A DNA stretch of 64,000 nt, taken from assembly GCA_030431975.1 (NCBI GenBank), contig JAUIHP010000022.1, positions 54,241-118,240 of the forward strand. Direction: 5' to 3'. The translations under genes and the position numbers were made by a program. Shown here piece by piece: positions 37,346-47,500 of the stretch. This stretch comes from a bacterium. GTDB lineage: Bacteria; Eisenbacteria; RBG-16-71-46; CAIMUX01. The stretch's first letter is position 1. Each line of letters opens with the position of its first letter. The notes beneath the pieces are model-generated. The model did no database searches, was not told the DNA's origin, and saw only the letters and a program-made list of their open reading frames with translations.

Positions 37346-38482
37346 CTACCGAATCAACGTGGTCTGAACAGTCCTCGCCCCGGACTGAGTGCTCAATCGA
37401 ACGAAGTACGCTCCGCTGGCAAGAACTCGACCGCGGTCATCCCTGCCGTCCCAAGTGACCTCGCGTTGACCCGCAGACCCGTGCTGAACGGCAAACGTCC
37501 GGAGATGGCGGCCGAGGACGTTGTGCACCGTGAGCGTGGCGGGGCCTGCGTCCGCAAGATCGAACCGGATCGTGACGGAATCGTTCCAAGGGTCCGGATG
37601 GCAACGAGGGGTTGGGACAAGGTTGCCCTTGAGACCACCCGGAGGTGTTGAGCTTACGGGTGCTTCGATCGGGTATCCCTCGTAGCGCCAAACTTCTTCC
37701 GCGTCCTCTGCGAGAAAGATCGTCGTCGAGCCGGAACTACTCCCACCGATGAGAGCGATCCCCTCCTGGTCGTTCCCGGCGAGCTCATAGTCGCGAACGA
37801 GAGCTCCGTTCGCGGTCATCTCGACGATGCGGTCGTGGTCGTCATAGATGGCAAAGAGAGTTTCCGTACCGGCGTCGTAGTGCAGTCCCGACAGGTCATC
37901 GAGACCGAGGGGCGAGTCGATCGTCGCGACATGAATGGCCGCTTGTCCCGGTGACAGTTGGAAAGCGAACATCTCGCCCGTTTCCTGAAGCCCGGCATAG
38001 AAAAGCCCGTCGACGATCGTCAACGCCTCCAGTCCCTGGTTGTCCTCGCTGGTCATCCAATTCGTCAGGTCCCATGCGTTGCCGGTAAGCGTCTCGTTGA
38101 GCAGGTCGAACTCCAGCACAGAGTCGGGACGTTCGACGCCGATGTAGGCAAGGTCGCTCGAGGACTCAGAGATTGCAATCGCTTCCAGATCCCCACCAAT
38201 GGTCCAGGTGCGAGTGCTGTCCCCGTACTGGTTCATTTCGGAGATCTGTCCCTGGTCACTCACGACCAGCAGCCGGGAGCGGCCCGCGTTCCACACCGCG
38301 CCGCTGGGCTCGTAGTCGTCGGGAAGATGCCCGGGTTGGCCGAGGAGGCCGATCTCCACGCCCGCGTCTGCGGGCCAGGGATTGGCGGCCTGGGTTTCGG
38401 TCGTCACGAGGCCGAAGGCGAGGGCGAGCAGTGTGATGTGGCACGAAAGTCGGGGGTTGAGTGCCATGAGGTTGAGTGCCAT
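37346..38482 (-). CDS. SdiA-regulated/YjiK-like secreted protein with sorting domain
   Basis: About 378 residues. Signal peptide near residues 9-30 (ITLLALAFGLVTTETQA), then a beta-propeller resembling SdiA-regulated or phytase-like domains (PSGAVWNAGRSRLLVVSDQG, LEAIAISESSSDLAYIGVER, DDLSGLHYDAGTETLFAIYD), and a C-terminal FlgD-Ig-like domain ending ASGAYFVRLS then LIR. The start region contains ATGGCACTCAACC twice 15 bp apart, so ATG 38482 or ATG 38467 both serve. It converges with the gene ending at 37243. Enzymatic activity (esterase or phytase) is not demonstrated by visible residues. Confidence 0.75.
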   Translation of the reverse strand: MALNLMALNPRLSCHITLLALAFGLVTTETQAANPWPADAGVEIGLLGQPGHLPDDYEPSGAVWNAGRSRLLVVSDQGQISEMNQYGDSTRTWTIGGDLEAIAISESSSDLAYIGVERPDSVLEFDLLNETLTGNAWDLTNWMTSEDNQGLEALTIVDGLFYAGLQETGEMFAFQLSPGQAAIHVATIDSPLGLDDLSGLHYDAGTETLFAIYDDHDRIVEMTANGALVRDYELAGNDQEGIALIGGSSSGSTTIFLAEDAEEVWRYEGYPIEAPVSSTPPGGLKGNLVPTPRCHPDPWNDSVTIRFDLADAGPATLTVHNVLGRHLRTFAVQHGSAGQREVTWDGRDDRGRVLASGAYFVRLSTQSGARTVQTTLIR

Positions 38483-38520
38483 TCGATGATTGTAGCAGGC
38501 AAAGCCGGGACCGCGCGTAC

Positions 38521-39845
38521 TCAACGAATGAGCACCACTCGAGAGGTGGCGACGACGACTCCGTCGGCTGAGGACAACCGGAGAAAGTAGACTCCGCTTG
38601 GGGCCTCCGATCCGGAGACGTCTCTCCCGTCCCAACGTAGGAGATGGTTGCCCTCCCGGAAGTTACCGTCCCGTACGGTGGCTACCCGCCGACCTGCGAT
38701 ATCGTGTAGATCGGCTCGATAGTGCGCCTCAGATGGACTCTCGAACAGAATCGATGCCGTTCCTCTTGGCGAGGCTGCCGGGCGGAGCATGTCTCTCTGG
38801 GGAGTTTTCGGTTCCACCGGAGATGCCGACGTTGAATCCAGGCCAACGGCCAGCCCCGGCGGTGTCTCTCCGACAAGAAGGAACGCCCCTTCGGCGTTGT
38901 GCACGATGTCTTCCCGTGGCGAGCGGCCAGACTTGATGTCTTCGCGCCCGCCGACAAAGGCAAAGTCGACCTCGAAAGAATCGCCGGGTGCGAGGTCCGG
39001 GAATGGTCCGACCGAAAGAAGCTCGACCGGATCGAGGCCGCGCTGGGAGCCGTCTGTCGACGCGATGATGCCGTTCGTCATGACATCCCACCGAGCTTCG
39101 TCATACCAAGGAGCATTGTTGCGACGGGCGATTTCGTCCGCCCAGCGCCAGTAGTTGAAAGATACGGTCAGCTCGTCGATCGGAGTCGGCGCCGTCGTTA
39201 GGATCTGAACGCCACCCCAGCTCGGTGACCGTCCTCCATCCCCGTCAAAGTGATGTTCCGTAACCAGGCGGAGACGCTCGAAGAACTCCAGCTCCTGGTT
39301 TCCGAACCAACCACGCTCCCAGTTCTGTTCGTCCGGGTCTTTGTAGCCGGTCGCCAGTGTCATGTGGAGGCCGACGCACGGCTGAGTCAATGTCGCCGCA
39401 GATCGATTAGTAACCTTCAGACGAAGCAGCACGGCCGAGTCGAAGCGCTCGTCGACGAAAGCCCGAGTCTCTCCGTGAACCTCGACGCCCAGCGGTTCGT
39501 GGTCTTCGCCAGCCATCGAAGTGACGAGAGCTCCTCCGTCGGTGTACGAAAAGAGGAGATCCTGATCGGACACCGCATCTTCGGAGTAGAAGGGACTCTT
39601 TGGATCCCGGGACCGCTCGATGAACGGACCCAGTGGGACGAACTCGGTGTCGTGAGACAGCGTTCCCGAAATGGACGCGACCGCACCCGTACACGAAGGC
39701 CGAGTTCGTTTGCTGTGGAGGTTCGCCACTCGGTTCCGCCCGACTCGCTTGTGGTTGCGTCTACTCTGGCGGAGACGATGGTTGCGAAGAAGAAGAGCCA
39801 GGAGATCATTCTGGATGTTGTTGCGACGGATGGGCGCCGATGCAT
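38521..39845 (-). CDS. Frameshifted secreted protein with C-terminal sorting domain
   Basis: The main open frame ends at 38521 with a FlgD-Ig-like domain (LHDIAGRRVATVRDGNFREG, GVYFLRLSSADG, ending VVLIR) and reads back to about 39680 as coherent protein (GTLSHDTEFVPLGPF, YSEDAVSDQDLLFSYTDGG). The N-terminus lies in another frame: from ATG 39845 or 39809 it gives a good signal peptide (MISWLFFFATIVSARVDA) and a normal mature start (SGGTEWRTSTANELGLRV). The two frames meet near 39670-39720. So this is one exported protein of about 440 residues with a frameshift, either a real mutation or a base error in the assembly. Confidence 0.65.
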
Positions 39846-39910
39846 TGGTGGGTCTCCAAGTAGTGGCCATCGTGGCTGCGAACTTCGTGGCTCGGGTATC
39901 TCCTCTTTCG

Positions 39911-41347
39911 CTACTCCCCGAGCCAAAGAAACTTCCGTCCGAGGGTTTGTCCGTCCGGCATTACAGCCTGGAGAAACTTGACCCCAGAACTTCCGAGCTC
40001 GCCGTCGATTGCGAGTTCACTGAGACCCGAAGGGATGTCGATACTCCGGGTGGCGAGGCGACGCCCTGCCGAATCGGTTACCAAGAGCGTGACCGAACCG
40101 GCGACTTCAGACCTAAGCAAGAGCTGAACCGCTCCCTGGGACGGATTCACGACGCGGAAGTCTGCGATCGCCGCAGTTTCCGGAACGCTTGCGGGATCCA
40201 AGTGGGCAACGCTCTGGAGCAGTGTCAGAAATCCATCGGCATCACACCCAGCCAAATCCAGCCCGCCTTCTCCGTCGAGATCGACCAGACTAAAGCCCTC
40301 GATCCCCGCGTTCACGTGTCCTTGCAGGTCGAAGGCTCCCGAGCCGTCTCCCTTGGCTGTGAAGTACCAACCACCATTCCCGCCAACCAGATCGGCATGG
40401 GAGTCCCCATCAATGTCGGGGAAGCGGAACGTGTCGGTTCCGATCAAGGCTTCAAATGGAGGCAACTGCGTCCAGGATCCGGCCGGTCCAAGGTAGACGT
40501 CCACGCACTCAGTTGCGACGCTGAAGTCAGGCACCAAGTCGCCGTTCACATCTGCGACTTCAACCCACTCGATAATGAAGTCCTGGGAGTAAGTCTCTTG
40601 GACGACCCACTGAACGGACCCGAAGCCTCCATCTCCATCACCCAATAAATAGCCCGCCCCTCGAACGTCGGGACCACAACCCCAACGATTCGATGCAGCG
40701 ACCACAATGTCCAACACGGCGTCGTTGTCGACGTCGGCCAGCTGGAGACAAGCAACGGAGTTTCCCCCCGCGCATCCGGGCTGCACTCTGACTGCATACG
40801 CATCGGCTCGCTCCAAACCACTCGCGCCGCCCAAATACACGTACGCGCTATCCCCGGAGCCTGCGACCACCAAGTCGGTGTAGGAGTCCGAGTTCAGATC
40901 GCCGCTGCCGATGCGCTGAAGACTCGCGAGTGGCTCCTTGATGCCCTGAACTCGCTCGAACCCTCCTCCCAGATCCTGCCAAACGACCAGGCTGTCACCG
41001 CCTATGCCCTCGAACGCACCAGCAATCTCCGTAGGGCCGCCGTCCCGAAAGTTGCCGGCGGCGACGGCGGCGAACGGACCGGTCTCGAATGTCGCCACGA
41101 GTTCCAAGTCCTCCAGCGTTCCCCGGTTCTCGAACAGCAGAATCTGTCCGTTTGTTGCGACCAGGATGTCTTCCCTTGAATCGCCAACGAGCTGAGCGGT
41201 GACGGTGGAACGGTTGCCTGTAGGAACTGCAATCGATAAGGGGTCCGCGAACCACGCGGATTCTCCCCCCGCGATCGCCGTCTGCGGGGGTCCTGAGGAA
41301 ACTGCGAGCAGGATGGCGATGCCTATGAGTGCTGAGCAGTTTTGCAT
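39911..41347 (-). CDS. Secreted FG-GAP/VCBS-repeat protein with sorting-like C-terminus
   Basis: A 478-residue exported protein: signal peptide (LIGIAILLAVSSGPPQTAIA), then about seven FG-GAP/VCBS-like repeats with Asp-rich Ca2+-loop patterns such as GDLNSDSYTDLVV, ADVDNDAVLDIVV, ADVNGDLVPDFSV and PDIDGDSHADLVG. These form a beta-propeller like integrin alpha chains and usually bind Ca2+ and surfaces or glycans. The last 75 residues are a diverged FlgD-Ig-like domain without the usual GVYF. Start ATG 41347 has AAAGGG 6 nt upstream. Confidence 0.8.
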   Translation of the reverse strand: MQNCSALIGIAILLAVSSGPPQTAIAGGESAWFADPLSIAVPTGNRSTVTAQLVGDSREDILVATNGQILLFENRGTLEDLELVATFETGPFAAVAAGNFRDGGPTEIAGAFEGIGGDSLVVWQDLGGGFERVQGIKEPLASLQRIGSGDLNSDSYTDLVVAGSGDSAYVYLGGASGLERADAYAVRVQPGCAGGNSVACLQLADVDNDAVLDIVVAASNRWGCGPDVRGAGYLLGDGDGGFGSVQWVVQETYSQDFIIEWVEVADVNGDLVPDFSVATECVDVYLGPAGSWTQLPPFEALIGTDTFRFPDIDGDSHADLVGGNGGWYFTAKGDGSGAFDLQGHVNAGIEGFSLVDLDGEGGLDLAGCDADGFLTLLQSVAHLDPASVPETAAIADFRVVNPSQGAVQLLLRSEVAGSVTLLVTDSAGRRLATRSIDIPSGLSELAIDGELGSSGVKFLQAVMPDGQTLGRKFLWLGE

Positions 41348-41358
41348 AAGGAACCCTT

Positions 41359-41541
41359 TCAACGAATGAACCCAACCTGCTCAGCCACCAGGTCTCCCCA
41401 GTCTGAACAGATGACACCTGCGAACTCCGTCGCCTGGACTGTCCGGCCCGCAACGGCCGCGGTACCTGGGAGACACGCGACGGAGAGGGCGAAGAGCAGA
41501 CAGCTCGCGGCGAACTTGTGCCTCGGGCACGCCGCAGTCAC
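41359..41541 (-). CDS. Short exported ORF, possible deletion remnant of a sorted protein
   Basis: Sixty residues: a good signal peptide (ASCLLFALSVACLPGTAAVA) followed by only about 28 residues ending GDLVAEQVGFIR. That ending resembles the terminal strand of the sorting domains nearby (which end in VVLIR, TTLIR or VLSR). A gene whose middle has been lost would look like this, with signal and last strand joined in frame. It is also possible that it is a genuine small secreted protein. Its stop overlaps the leader of the next gene (39911-41347). Confidence 0.4.
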   Translation of the reverse strand: MTAACPRHKFAASCLLFALSVACLPGTAAVAGRTVQATEFAGVICSDWGDLVAEQVGFIR

Positions 41542-41721
41542 AGCCCGATAGAGAGGATGACGAACCGGGAGCGCGACTAATTGCTTGGCGTTTCGGAATC
41601 GGCGCAGACGAATGCGCTATGGAGAGAGTAGCACAGGCCAGAATTCCGGAGCCATCCGGCTTCCGGGTTCGGGCGTGGCCGAGCGAGGGGAAGTATCGAC
41701 TTTCGCAACACTCTTCTACTC

Positions 41722-42858
41722 TCATTCGAATACGGCCTCCAGGATCTCGACGAGAAGCTGATCGCTTGGCGACGCCTCCGTCGAAGCATTGTCGACCGCG
41801 TTCGCCGTGAGAGTCACTGCCACGCGTCGATCGACGTTGTAGATCATGGCGGTGGCGTAGCCGAAGGCGATGCCGTTGTGCCAGACCACCGACCCGTGCG
41901 GCGTCTCGGCGCGATCGAGCCCGAAGCCGTAGGTGGAGTGCGCGGAACCCTCGAGCACGATGTCGCGGCCCAAGTCGTCGAGCACGAGGTCGGTCTCTGC
42001 GATGCCTCGAATGAAACGGGCGACATCATCTGCCGTAGACCACTGCCCGCCGGATCCCACTTCCCATCGTTTGGCAATGTCCAAGGCAACTTCGTAGTCG
42101 TCGCCCGCGATCATGTAGCCGAGACACGGCTCGGCGGTCATAGACTCGTGGTTGCTGGTCGACGTCTCCGTCATTCCGAGTGGATCGAAGACAAGTTCAC
42201 GAAGAGCCTGAGCGTGGGACTTGCCCGTCACCTCTTCCAGAATCATCGCCAGGAGGATGTAGTTGGTGTTGGAGTAACGATGAGCCGTTCCCGGAGAGAA
42301 GTGGAGCGGATATCCCTTGGCGAACTCCGCGTGGTCCGCGTTCGACAGCTCGACGGTGGGAAGGGCCTCCACGATCTCGATGAGGTCCGGAATCTCGTTG
42401 TGAACGTCAACGATGCCCGAGGTGTGATTGAGAAGGTGCCGCACCGTCATCACACTGGACTGAGGAATCCCGGTCAGGAGATCCGCCGGCAGCCAGGTTG
42501 AAATCAGACCGTCCGGATCGATCCGCCCTTCACCCGCGAGCTTTGCGAACGCCACACCGACGAACGACTTGCCGACGCTTGCGACATGGAAGCGGTGCTC
42601 GGGCGTGAGAGAGGTTCCGGTCGAGATGTCCGCCTGACCGACCGCCAGGTCCAAGTCGACGCCATCGCCGATGACGCGGAGAGCGACGCCGGGCATTTCG
42701 GGACCCACCGCGTCGAGCATCAGTTGCTCGACGTGCTCGGCCAGAGTCGGCGGCTGGGGCGTGGAAGGTGAGGTCGAGTCACTGCAGCCGGAGAGCGGGC
42801 CGGTTAGAACAGCGAGAGAGATCACGCCGAGCACAGCGTGGATTCGCGGACGGGACAT
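41722..42858 (-). CDS. Serine beta-lactamase-fold hydrolase lipoprotein
   Basis: A 378-residue lipoprotein (lipobox LSGC, Cys25) with a class C beta-lactamase/D-alanyl-carboxypeptidase-type domain. Catalytic S-x-x-K is SVGK at 94-97, the Tyr motif is YSN at 195-197, and HNG in VVWHNGIAFG replaces KTG, as in many esterase-type members. It would act in the periplasm or at the outer membrane on peptides, esters or beta-lactams; the family name does not prove antibiotic resistance. Start ATG 42858 has AAAGGA 7 nt upstream; the longer frame to 43074 looks non-coding. Confidence 0.85.
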   Translation of the reverse strand: MSRPRIHAVLGVISLAVLTGPLSGCSDSTSPSTPQPPTLAEHVEQLMLDAVGPEMPGVALRVIGDGVDLDLAVGQADISTGTSLTPEHRFHVASVGKSFVGVAFAKLAGEGRIDPDGLISTWLPADLLTGIPQSSVMTVRHLLNHTSGIVDVHNEIPDLIEIVEALPTVELSNADHAEFAKGYPLHFSPGTAHRYSNTNYILLAMILEEVTGKSHAQALRELVFDPLGMTETSTSNHESMTAEPCLGYMIAGDDYEVALDIAKRWEVGSGGQWSTADDVARFIRGIAETDLVLDDLGRDIVLEGSAHSTYGFGLDRAETPHGSVVWHNGIAFGYATAMIYNVDRRVAVTLTANAVDNASTEASPSDQLLVEILEAVFE

Positions 42859-43243
42859 GTTGGCATCCTTTCCCAAGGTGAGTTTGCCGCCTGAAGTGAC
42901 GGCTTGTGAGTGATAGGACCGTTGTCGGTCGCGATGAGGGAGGGTAAGAAGGATGCCAAGGTCACAACCGGACAAGCGATGTTGTTCGTATCTTCCCGAT
43001 ACGTAGAGCCTTAGAGATTGAGGCGGGAGAGGGTGGTAGAGGCGGCAGCTGGGTCGGTGGTGACGCAGGGGCACGGTGTCGCCGAAGACCGTTCCGAATC
43101 GTCACGCCATTGGGCCATGCCACTGAGTCGCGCCGAAGAGAGACCTGAAGCGGGCTTTTCGAAGCCCGAATCTAGGTGTTCACGCATCCGAGCCTGGTGT
43201 CTTGGGAAGACGGCCTCCTTGCCAACCAAGCAACTGCGAGTCC
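42859..43243. other. Intergenic region with hairpin after the DUF4143 gene
   Basis: About 385 bp between two minus-strand genes. At 43151-43168, CGGGCTT and AAGCCCG form a perfect 7-bp stem with loop TTCG, 76 bp after the stop of the DUF4143 ATPase gene; it may terminate that gene. The rest holds no gene that I can support. Confidence 0.5.
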
Positions 43244-44404
43244 TCACAGAGGTTTGACGTCGTCCGCCATCCGCTTGGCTGCGACGGCCCTAATCCCGAC
43301 CGCCAACGGAAACGTCTGGTCGCCGGCATGGACGATGTCGAGCGAATCCAGTCGAAGGTCCTCAGCGGCACTCCGCATGCTTCTCGTGATCTTGGGGGAG
43401 ACGGTCCGCTTGAACTCGAAACCGCGTCGGTGCCTGCCCCTCACAACGAGTAGGTCGAGTTCCGCCCCCGCGTGTGTGGCCCAGAAGTAGGCTTCCTCGG
43501 GAGCTGCTCCCAGCACGGAGAGTAGTTCCTGGATGAGGAAACCCTCCCACGAACTTCCGAGCTTCGGATGACTCTGCAGATCCTCATGTTCCAAGAGTCC
43601 GAGAAGCACGTGCAGAACCCCGCTGTCCTCGATGTAGATCTTGGGCGACTTTACCTGGCGTTTCTTGAGGTTCTCGTGCCAGGGCTGCAGCTGACGAACG
43701 ACGAGCGCGGAGCAAAGATGATCGAGGTAGCGTCGAACTGTCATGTCACTCACTCCGAAGGAGCGTGAGAGCTCGGACGCATTCCAGGTTTGCCCGTGGA
43801 GATGGGCGAGCATGCTCCAGAAGCGACGCATCGTTTGGGCGGCAACGTCGATACCCAACTGCGGCAGGTCACGCTCGAGGAATGTGCGAACGAAGGCCTG
43901 TCTCCACTCGAAGCTCTCTTTGTCGCTGTCGGCGAGGAAGGATTTTGGAAACCCGCCGCGCAGCCACAGTGAGTTCTGGGCATCCTTGCCCGTGTCCGTC
44001 ATTGAGAATCCTCGGAGTTCGTAGTACGCGACGCGCCCGGCAAGTGACTCGGATCCTTGGCGAAGAAGTTCCGGCGACGCGCTCCCGAGAACCAGGTAAC
44101 GTGCTCTTTCGTGATCCGACCGATCCGCCAACACTCGAAGCACAGGAAACAACTCCGGCTTGCGCTGTACCTCGTCGATTACGACAAGTCCCCGAAGATC
44201 TTGTAGTGCCAACATCGGGTCCGAGAGTCGAGCCAGATCTTCCGGGTTTTCCATGTCGAGATGAACGGTCGGTCCCAGGTTCTCATCGGCTACTGCCCGA
44301 GCCAGCGTCGTCTTCCCGACCTGCCGGGCACCGATGATGCCAACGACTGGAAACCGGTCCAGAAGGTCAAGTACTCGATTCAGATCTCGGGATCGTCCGA
44401 ACAT
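43244..44404 (-). CDS. AAA ATPase with DUF4143 (archaeal-ATPase-like family)
   Basis: A 386-residue cytosolic protein. Walker A is GARQVGKTT at residues 25-33, Walker B LVVIDEVQ near 73-80, with LVLGSAS as a sensor. The C-terminal half (about 190-386) is a winged-helix-like segment (LSRSFGVSDMTVRRYLDHL) followed by DUF4143, with a PD-(D/E)XK-like pattern in AELDLLVVRGRHRRGFEFK. These proteins are widespread, mobile in genomes, and of unknown role; some behave like toxin or defence-linked ATPases. It stands alone with an AT-rich inverted repeat 15 bp upstream. Product call is firm, role is not. Confidence 0.88.
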   Translation of the reverse strand: MFGRSRDLNRVLDLLDRFPVVGIIGARQVGKTTLARAVADENLGPTVHLDMENPEDLARLSDPMLALQDLRGLVVIDEVQRKPELFPVLRVLADRSDHERARYLVLGSASPELLRQGSESLAGRVAYYELRGFSMTDTGKDAQNSLWLRGGFPKSFLADSDKESFEWRQAFVRTFLERDLPQLGIDVAAQTMRRFWSMLAHLHGQTWNASELSRSFGVSDMTVRRYLDHLCSALVVRQLQPWHENLKKRQVKSPKIYIEDSGVLHVLLGLLEHEDLQSHPKLGSSWEGFLIQELLSVLGAAPEEAYFWATHAGAELDLLVVRGRHRRGFEFKRTVSPKITRSMRSAAEDLRLDSLDIVHAGDQTFPLAVGIRAVAAKRMADDVKPL

Positions 44405-44419
44405 GACCGGAGTTTAGCA

Positions 44420-44452
44420 TTGAAAATTCAAACTACTAAGTGGAGTTTTCAA
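44420..44452 (-). promoter_or_regulatory. Inverted repeat upstream of the DUF4143 ATPase
   Basis: TTGAAAA at 44420-44426 and TTTTCAA at 44446-44452 form a perfect 7-bp inverted repeat in an AT-rich patch just before the minus-strand ATG at 44404. It is unlike the GC-rich surroundings and is a candidate operator or promoter. Confidence 0.45.
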
Positions 44453-44549
44453 GGTAAATCTGGGTGGCGCTTCTAGAGAAGTCGCGTTCCGGAGTTCGGG
44501 GACTCAGCGCGCTTCCGCCTATGTGAGTCCTGCCCGTTCAGACCGTCCA

Positions 44550-44569
44550 GCCCCTTAAGGCTTTGGGGC
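44550..44569 (-). terminator. Short hairpin after the usher-like gene
   Basis: GCCCC at 44550-44554 pairs with GGGGC at 44565-44569 across a 10-nt loop, 9 bp beyond the stop at 44578. No U tract follows, so this is a weak call. Confidence 0.35.
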
Positions 44570-44577
44570 GTAGTGAC

Positions 44578-47500
44578 TTAAAACCGCTTCTTCTGTATCC
44601 GATCACTCCGCCGTTGCAGCGGAATCAGAATGGGCTCCGGATCCTCCGTCGAGGGAACGCGGATCTCAATTGAAGCCGGCGCTGCGTAGTCCACGTCGAT
44701 CGACGTGGCGTCGACCTGCAGATACTGCCGACCGGGCGCCACGTCTCCGATCGCAAACTGTCCGTCGGTATGACAGAGGGTATCCTGCTGACCCCCGAGG
44801 ACGAGATGGACGCTGTTTCCGGCGGGTTCGCTTTCCTCACGAAGGCCGTTGCCGTTCTCGTCGTACCAAACCTGTCCAGTGACCGTCCGGTTGAGTCCGA
44901 TCCGGAAGTCGACGATCTGACGTGAGAACGACGACGTAGTGACCTTCCGCTTGTTTGGATCGAGCATGACGTAGTCGGCGCGAATGGTTCCCGAGACGAC
45001 GGAGATGTCGTGCGGTCCGGCCGGGACGTCCGTGAACGTGTAGATCCCTTCCTCATCCGTTTCGGTGATCCAACTGCCGCGATCCAGGCGAACGCCGACG
45101 CCCGCAACCGGGATGTCTCCCTTTCCGAAGACGCCGTCGAGGTCGCGATCGAGGAAGAGTCGCCCTTCGATCTCACCGAGATGTCGACGGAAGCCGGGAA
45201 TCTGCGACTCGATTTGCCGCGACGGTGCTCCGAATCCCCAACGTCCTTTGATCGCAAGACGCACGGACGTGTTGGTTCCGTACTCCTGCAGGGAAAGTTG
45301 CAGGCTGTGGTTACGGAATGCGTTCCACTGCAGTCGGGCGAACTCGCGGAAGTCCGTTCCGTCCGTCGTTCTAGCCCACGACTGGCCGGCGCTGAGGGAG
45401 AAGCGTCCGTTCGCCAGGCTCTTGGGAGTCCACATCCAGCTGCCACCGCCCGGAACCCCGTCCGCCCAGGTGTGGACCAGCTGCACGTAGCCGAGTGGAC
45501 CGATCGATGTCGTCAGTCCTCCCGTGACCAGGTCGACCGGATCTTCTTCTCCCAGAGGCCGGCGTGTATTCGTGAACCAGCTGAGCCTCTTGATGCTCCC
45601 GCGCGCTGCGACCGAGAGTCGACGGCGACGTTCCTCGCCGTCCTGTCGCGATTCGACGGCGTTGACGTTGATCGAACGAAGGACCTGACGCCCGGTCGAG
45701 AAACCGACAGAAGCGCTGCTGTAGCGGTACCAGTCGGAAGAACTCGCGCTGCCGGTGGCCGAGCCGGAGGAACCTGAGGGATCGCCGGAATTCGGGTCGT
45801 TCGTCGGATCATCTGAATCGCTGGGATCGCCTGGACCACCCGGATCACCCGGATCTTGCGGGTCACTCGGATCACTCGGATTCATCGGATCGTTCGGGTC
45901 CGTTGGGTCGCCCGAACCCGTCGTATCACTCGAGTCATTCAGAACGTCGTCGAACACACCGCTGCGTCGAACCGAGTGAACGTACCGTAGGTTCAAACGT
46001 CGGTGCGGTCGGATCGACGTCCCGATGGTTCGTTGTGCCGAATCCGTGACGCGCGTGAGACTCGGCGTGTAGAACCCCTCTTCGTACTCTGAAGCGCCGC
46101 CGTAGACTTGGAAGAAGCTCCAGGGTCGGAGTGAGCTGTCCACGGACCAACCGAGGCTGGGACGCTCTCCATCAGATAGAAAGCTTCCGAGCTTTCCGTT
46201 GATGTTGAATCCGGATCGCGAGAAACGCGCCTGCCCTGCGACGAGATTTCCTTCCGGGGCATCTTCGTAGCTCTCCATCCAGCTCGAGCCGAGCGCCAGG
46301 GAGTAGCCGACGGGGGAGCCGGAGCGGGCTCCATGCGAAAAGCCCAAGCCGACGGCCCACGGATCGTGGATCGGCCGGCCGCTGACTCCACCTGACGACG
46401 ACGAACTTCCGACCAGGCGCCGCACGGCGGAGAGTTCGACACGTTCGCGTCCGCCGGAGAACTCTTCTGCCCAGGTCGCTCCGCGACCGGCTGCGCGCTG
46501 CCAGTCGAGTCCTTCGGTCGTGATGTCGCCGGCCCAGACCGCCCGGCGTCCGGAGTCGAGATATCCCACCTTGCCGGCGCGAAAGTCGAGTGGAGCCAGA
46601 TCCGATCCCTGAACGGCGAGATAGGTGCTGAGGTCTGCGGCGCCGAGTTCGCTCTTACTCTGTACGACCAGATCGGAACGACGCGTATCACCGGTGCGGT
46701 TGCCGTAGCCCCGATACGAAACTTCGCGCAGTCGCCAGCTGGCGGCTTGCTCCGTCCGCAGCCGACGCATTTCGTTGTTCGAAGTCAACGAGATCTGATC
46801 GACTTCCGGACTGATCCAGACTTCCAGGTCGAACAACGCGGCGACAAGGGTCAGTGGAACCCGTACGTCGCTGAAGTCTCCGCCCTGCGGCAAGCCGGGA
46901 GGGAAGAAGAGCTGCGCCGTCTCTTCGACGAGAAGGCGGCCGGACTCTCCTTCGTAGCGACGCGTCACTCCGCCCAAGGGATCGACAGCTTCCAAAGAGA
47001 GCGACGACGGATCAAAGGAAACCTGAAGCTGCATCGCCTCGGCGATCGGCCGCAGGTTGACGTACCACTCGCCGTCCTGCGTTTCGGGAAGAACGCGAAC
47101 GGTCGGGATCTCGACTCCGTCGACCACGACGTTGGGCGCCGAAACGGTCTGTTCCGAGTTGAAGGTTCCCACGGCGTACGCAGGTGAGTGTGGGGCGACG
47201 ATGAATGTGTCTAGAGCACCGAGTGTCCCGAGTGTGCCGATAAACACTCCAAGTACGGCCAGGCCGCGGACGCAGGCGGCCGCGTGCGTGCTCACTGTGT
47301 CCAGAAATCCTGTGTGCAGAAATCGTGGAAGTCGGACAGGCGCAGTGGTTGTGATGGCTCTACGCTGCTGTCTCTCGGGATGCGTTTGCTGATGCGGAGC
47401 GAAACGGGCAGCCGCCGGCTGTCTTTCCTGATGCTGTGCTATCGGTGCCCGCTTAGGTTGTCGCTTCCTGCTGTCATTCGAGCGAAGCCGTCGAGTCTGT

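Noticed and set aside
41359..41361. UGA at the end of the short exported ORF as another selenocysteine codon
   Set aside because: The frame after it runs only about eleven codons without any conserved pattern.
41722..42858. Calling the lipoprotein an antibiotic-resistance beta-lactamase
   Set aside because: The SxxK/YxN/HxG pattern with HNG is common in esterases and peptidases; nothing shows drug hydrolysis.
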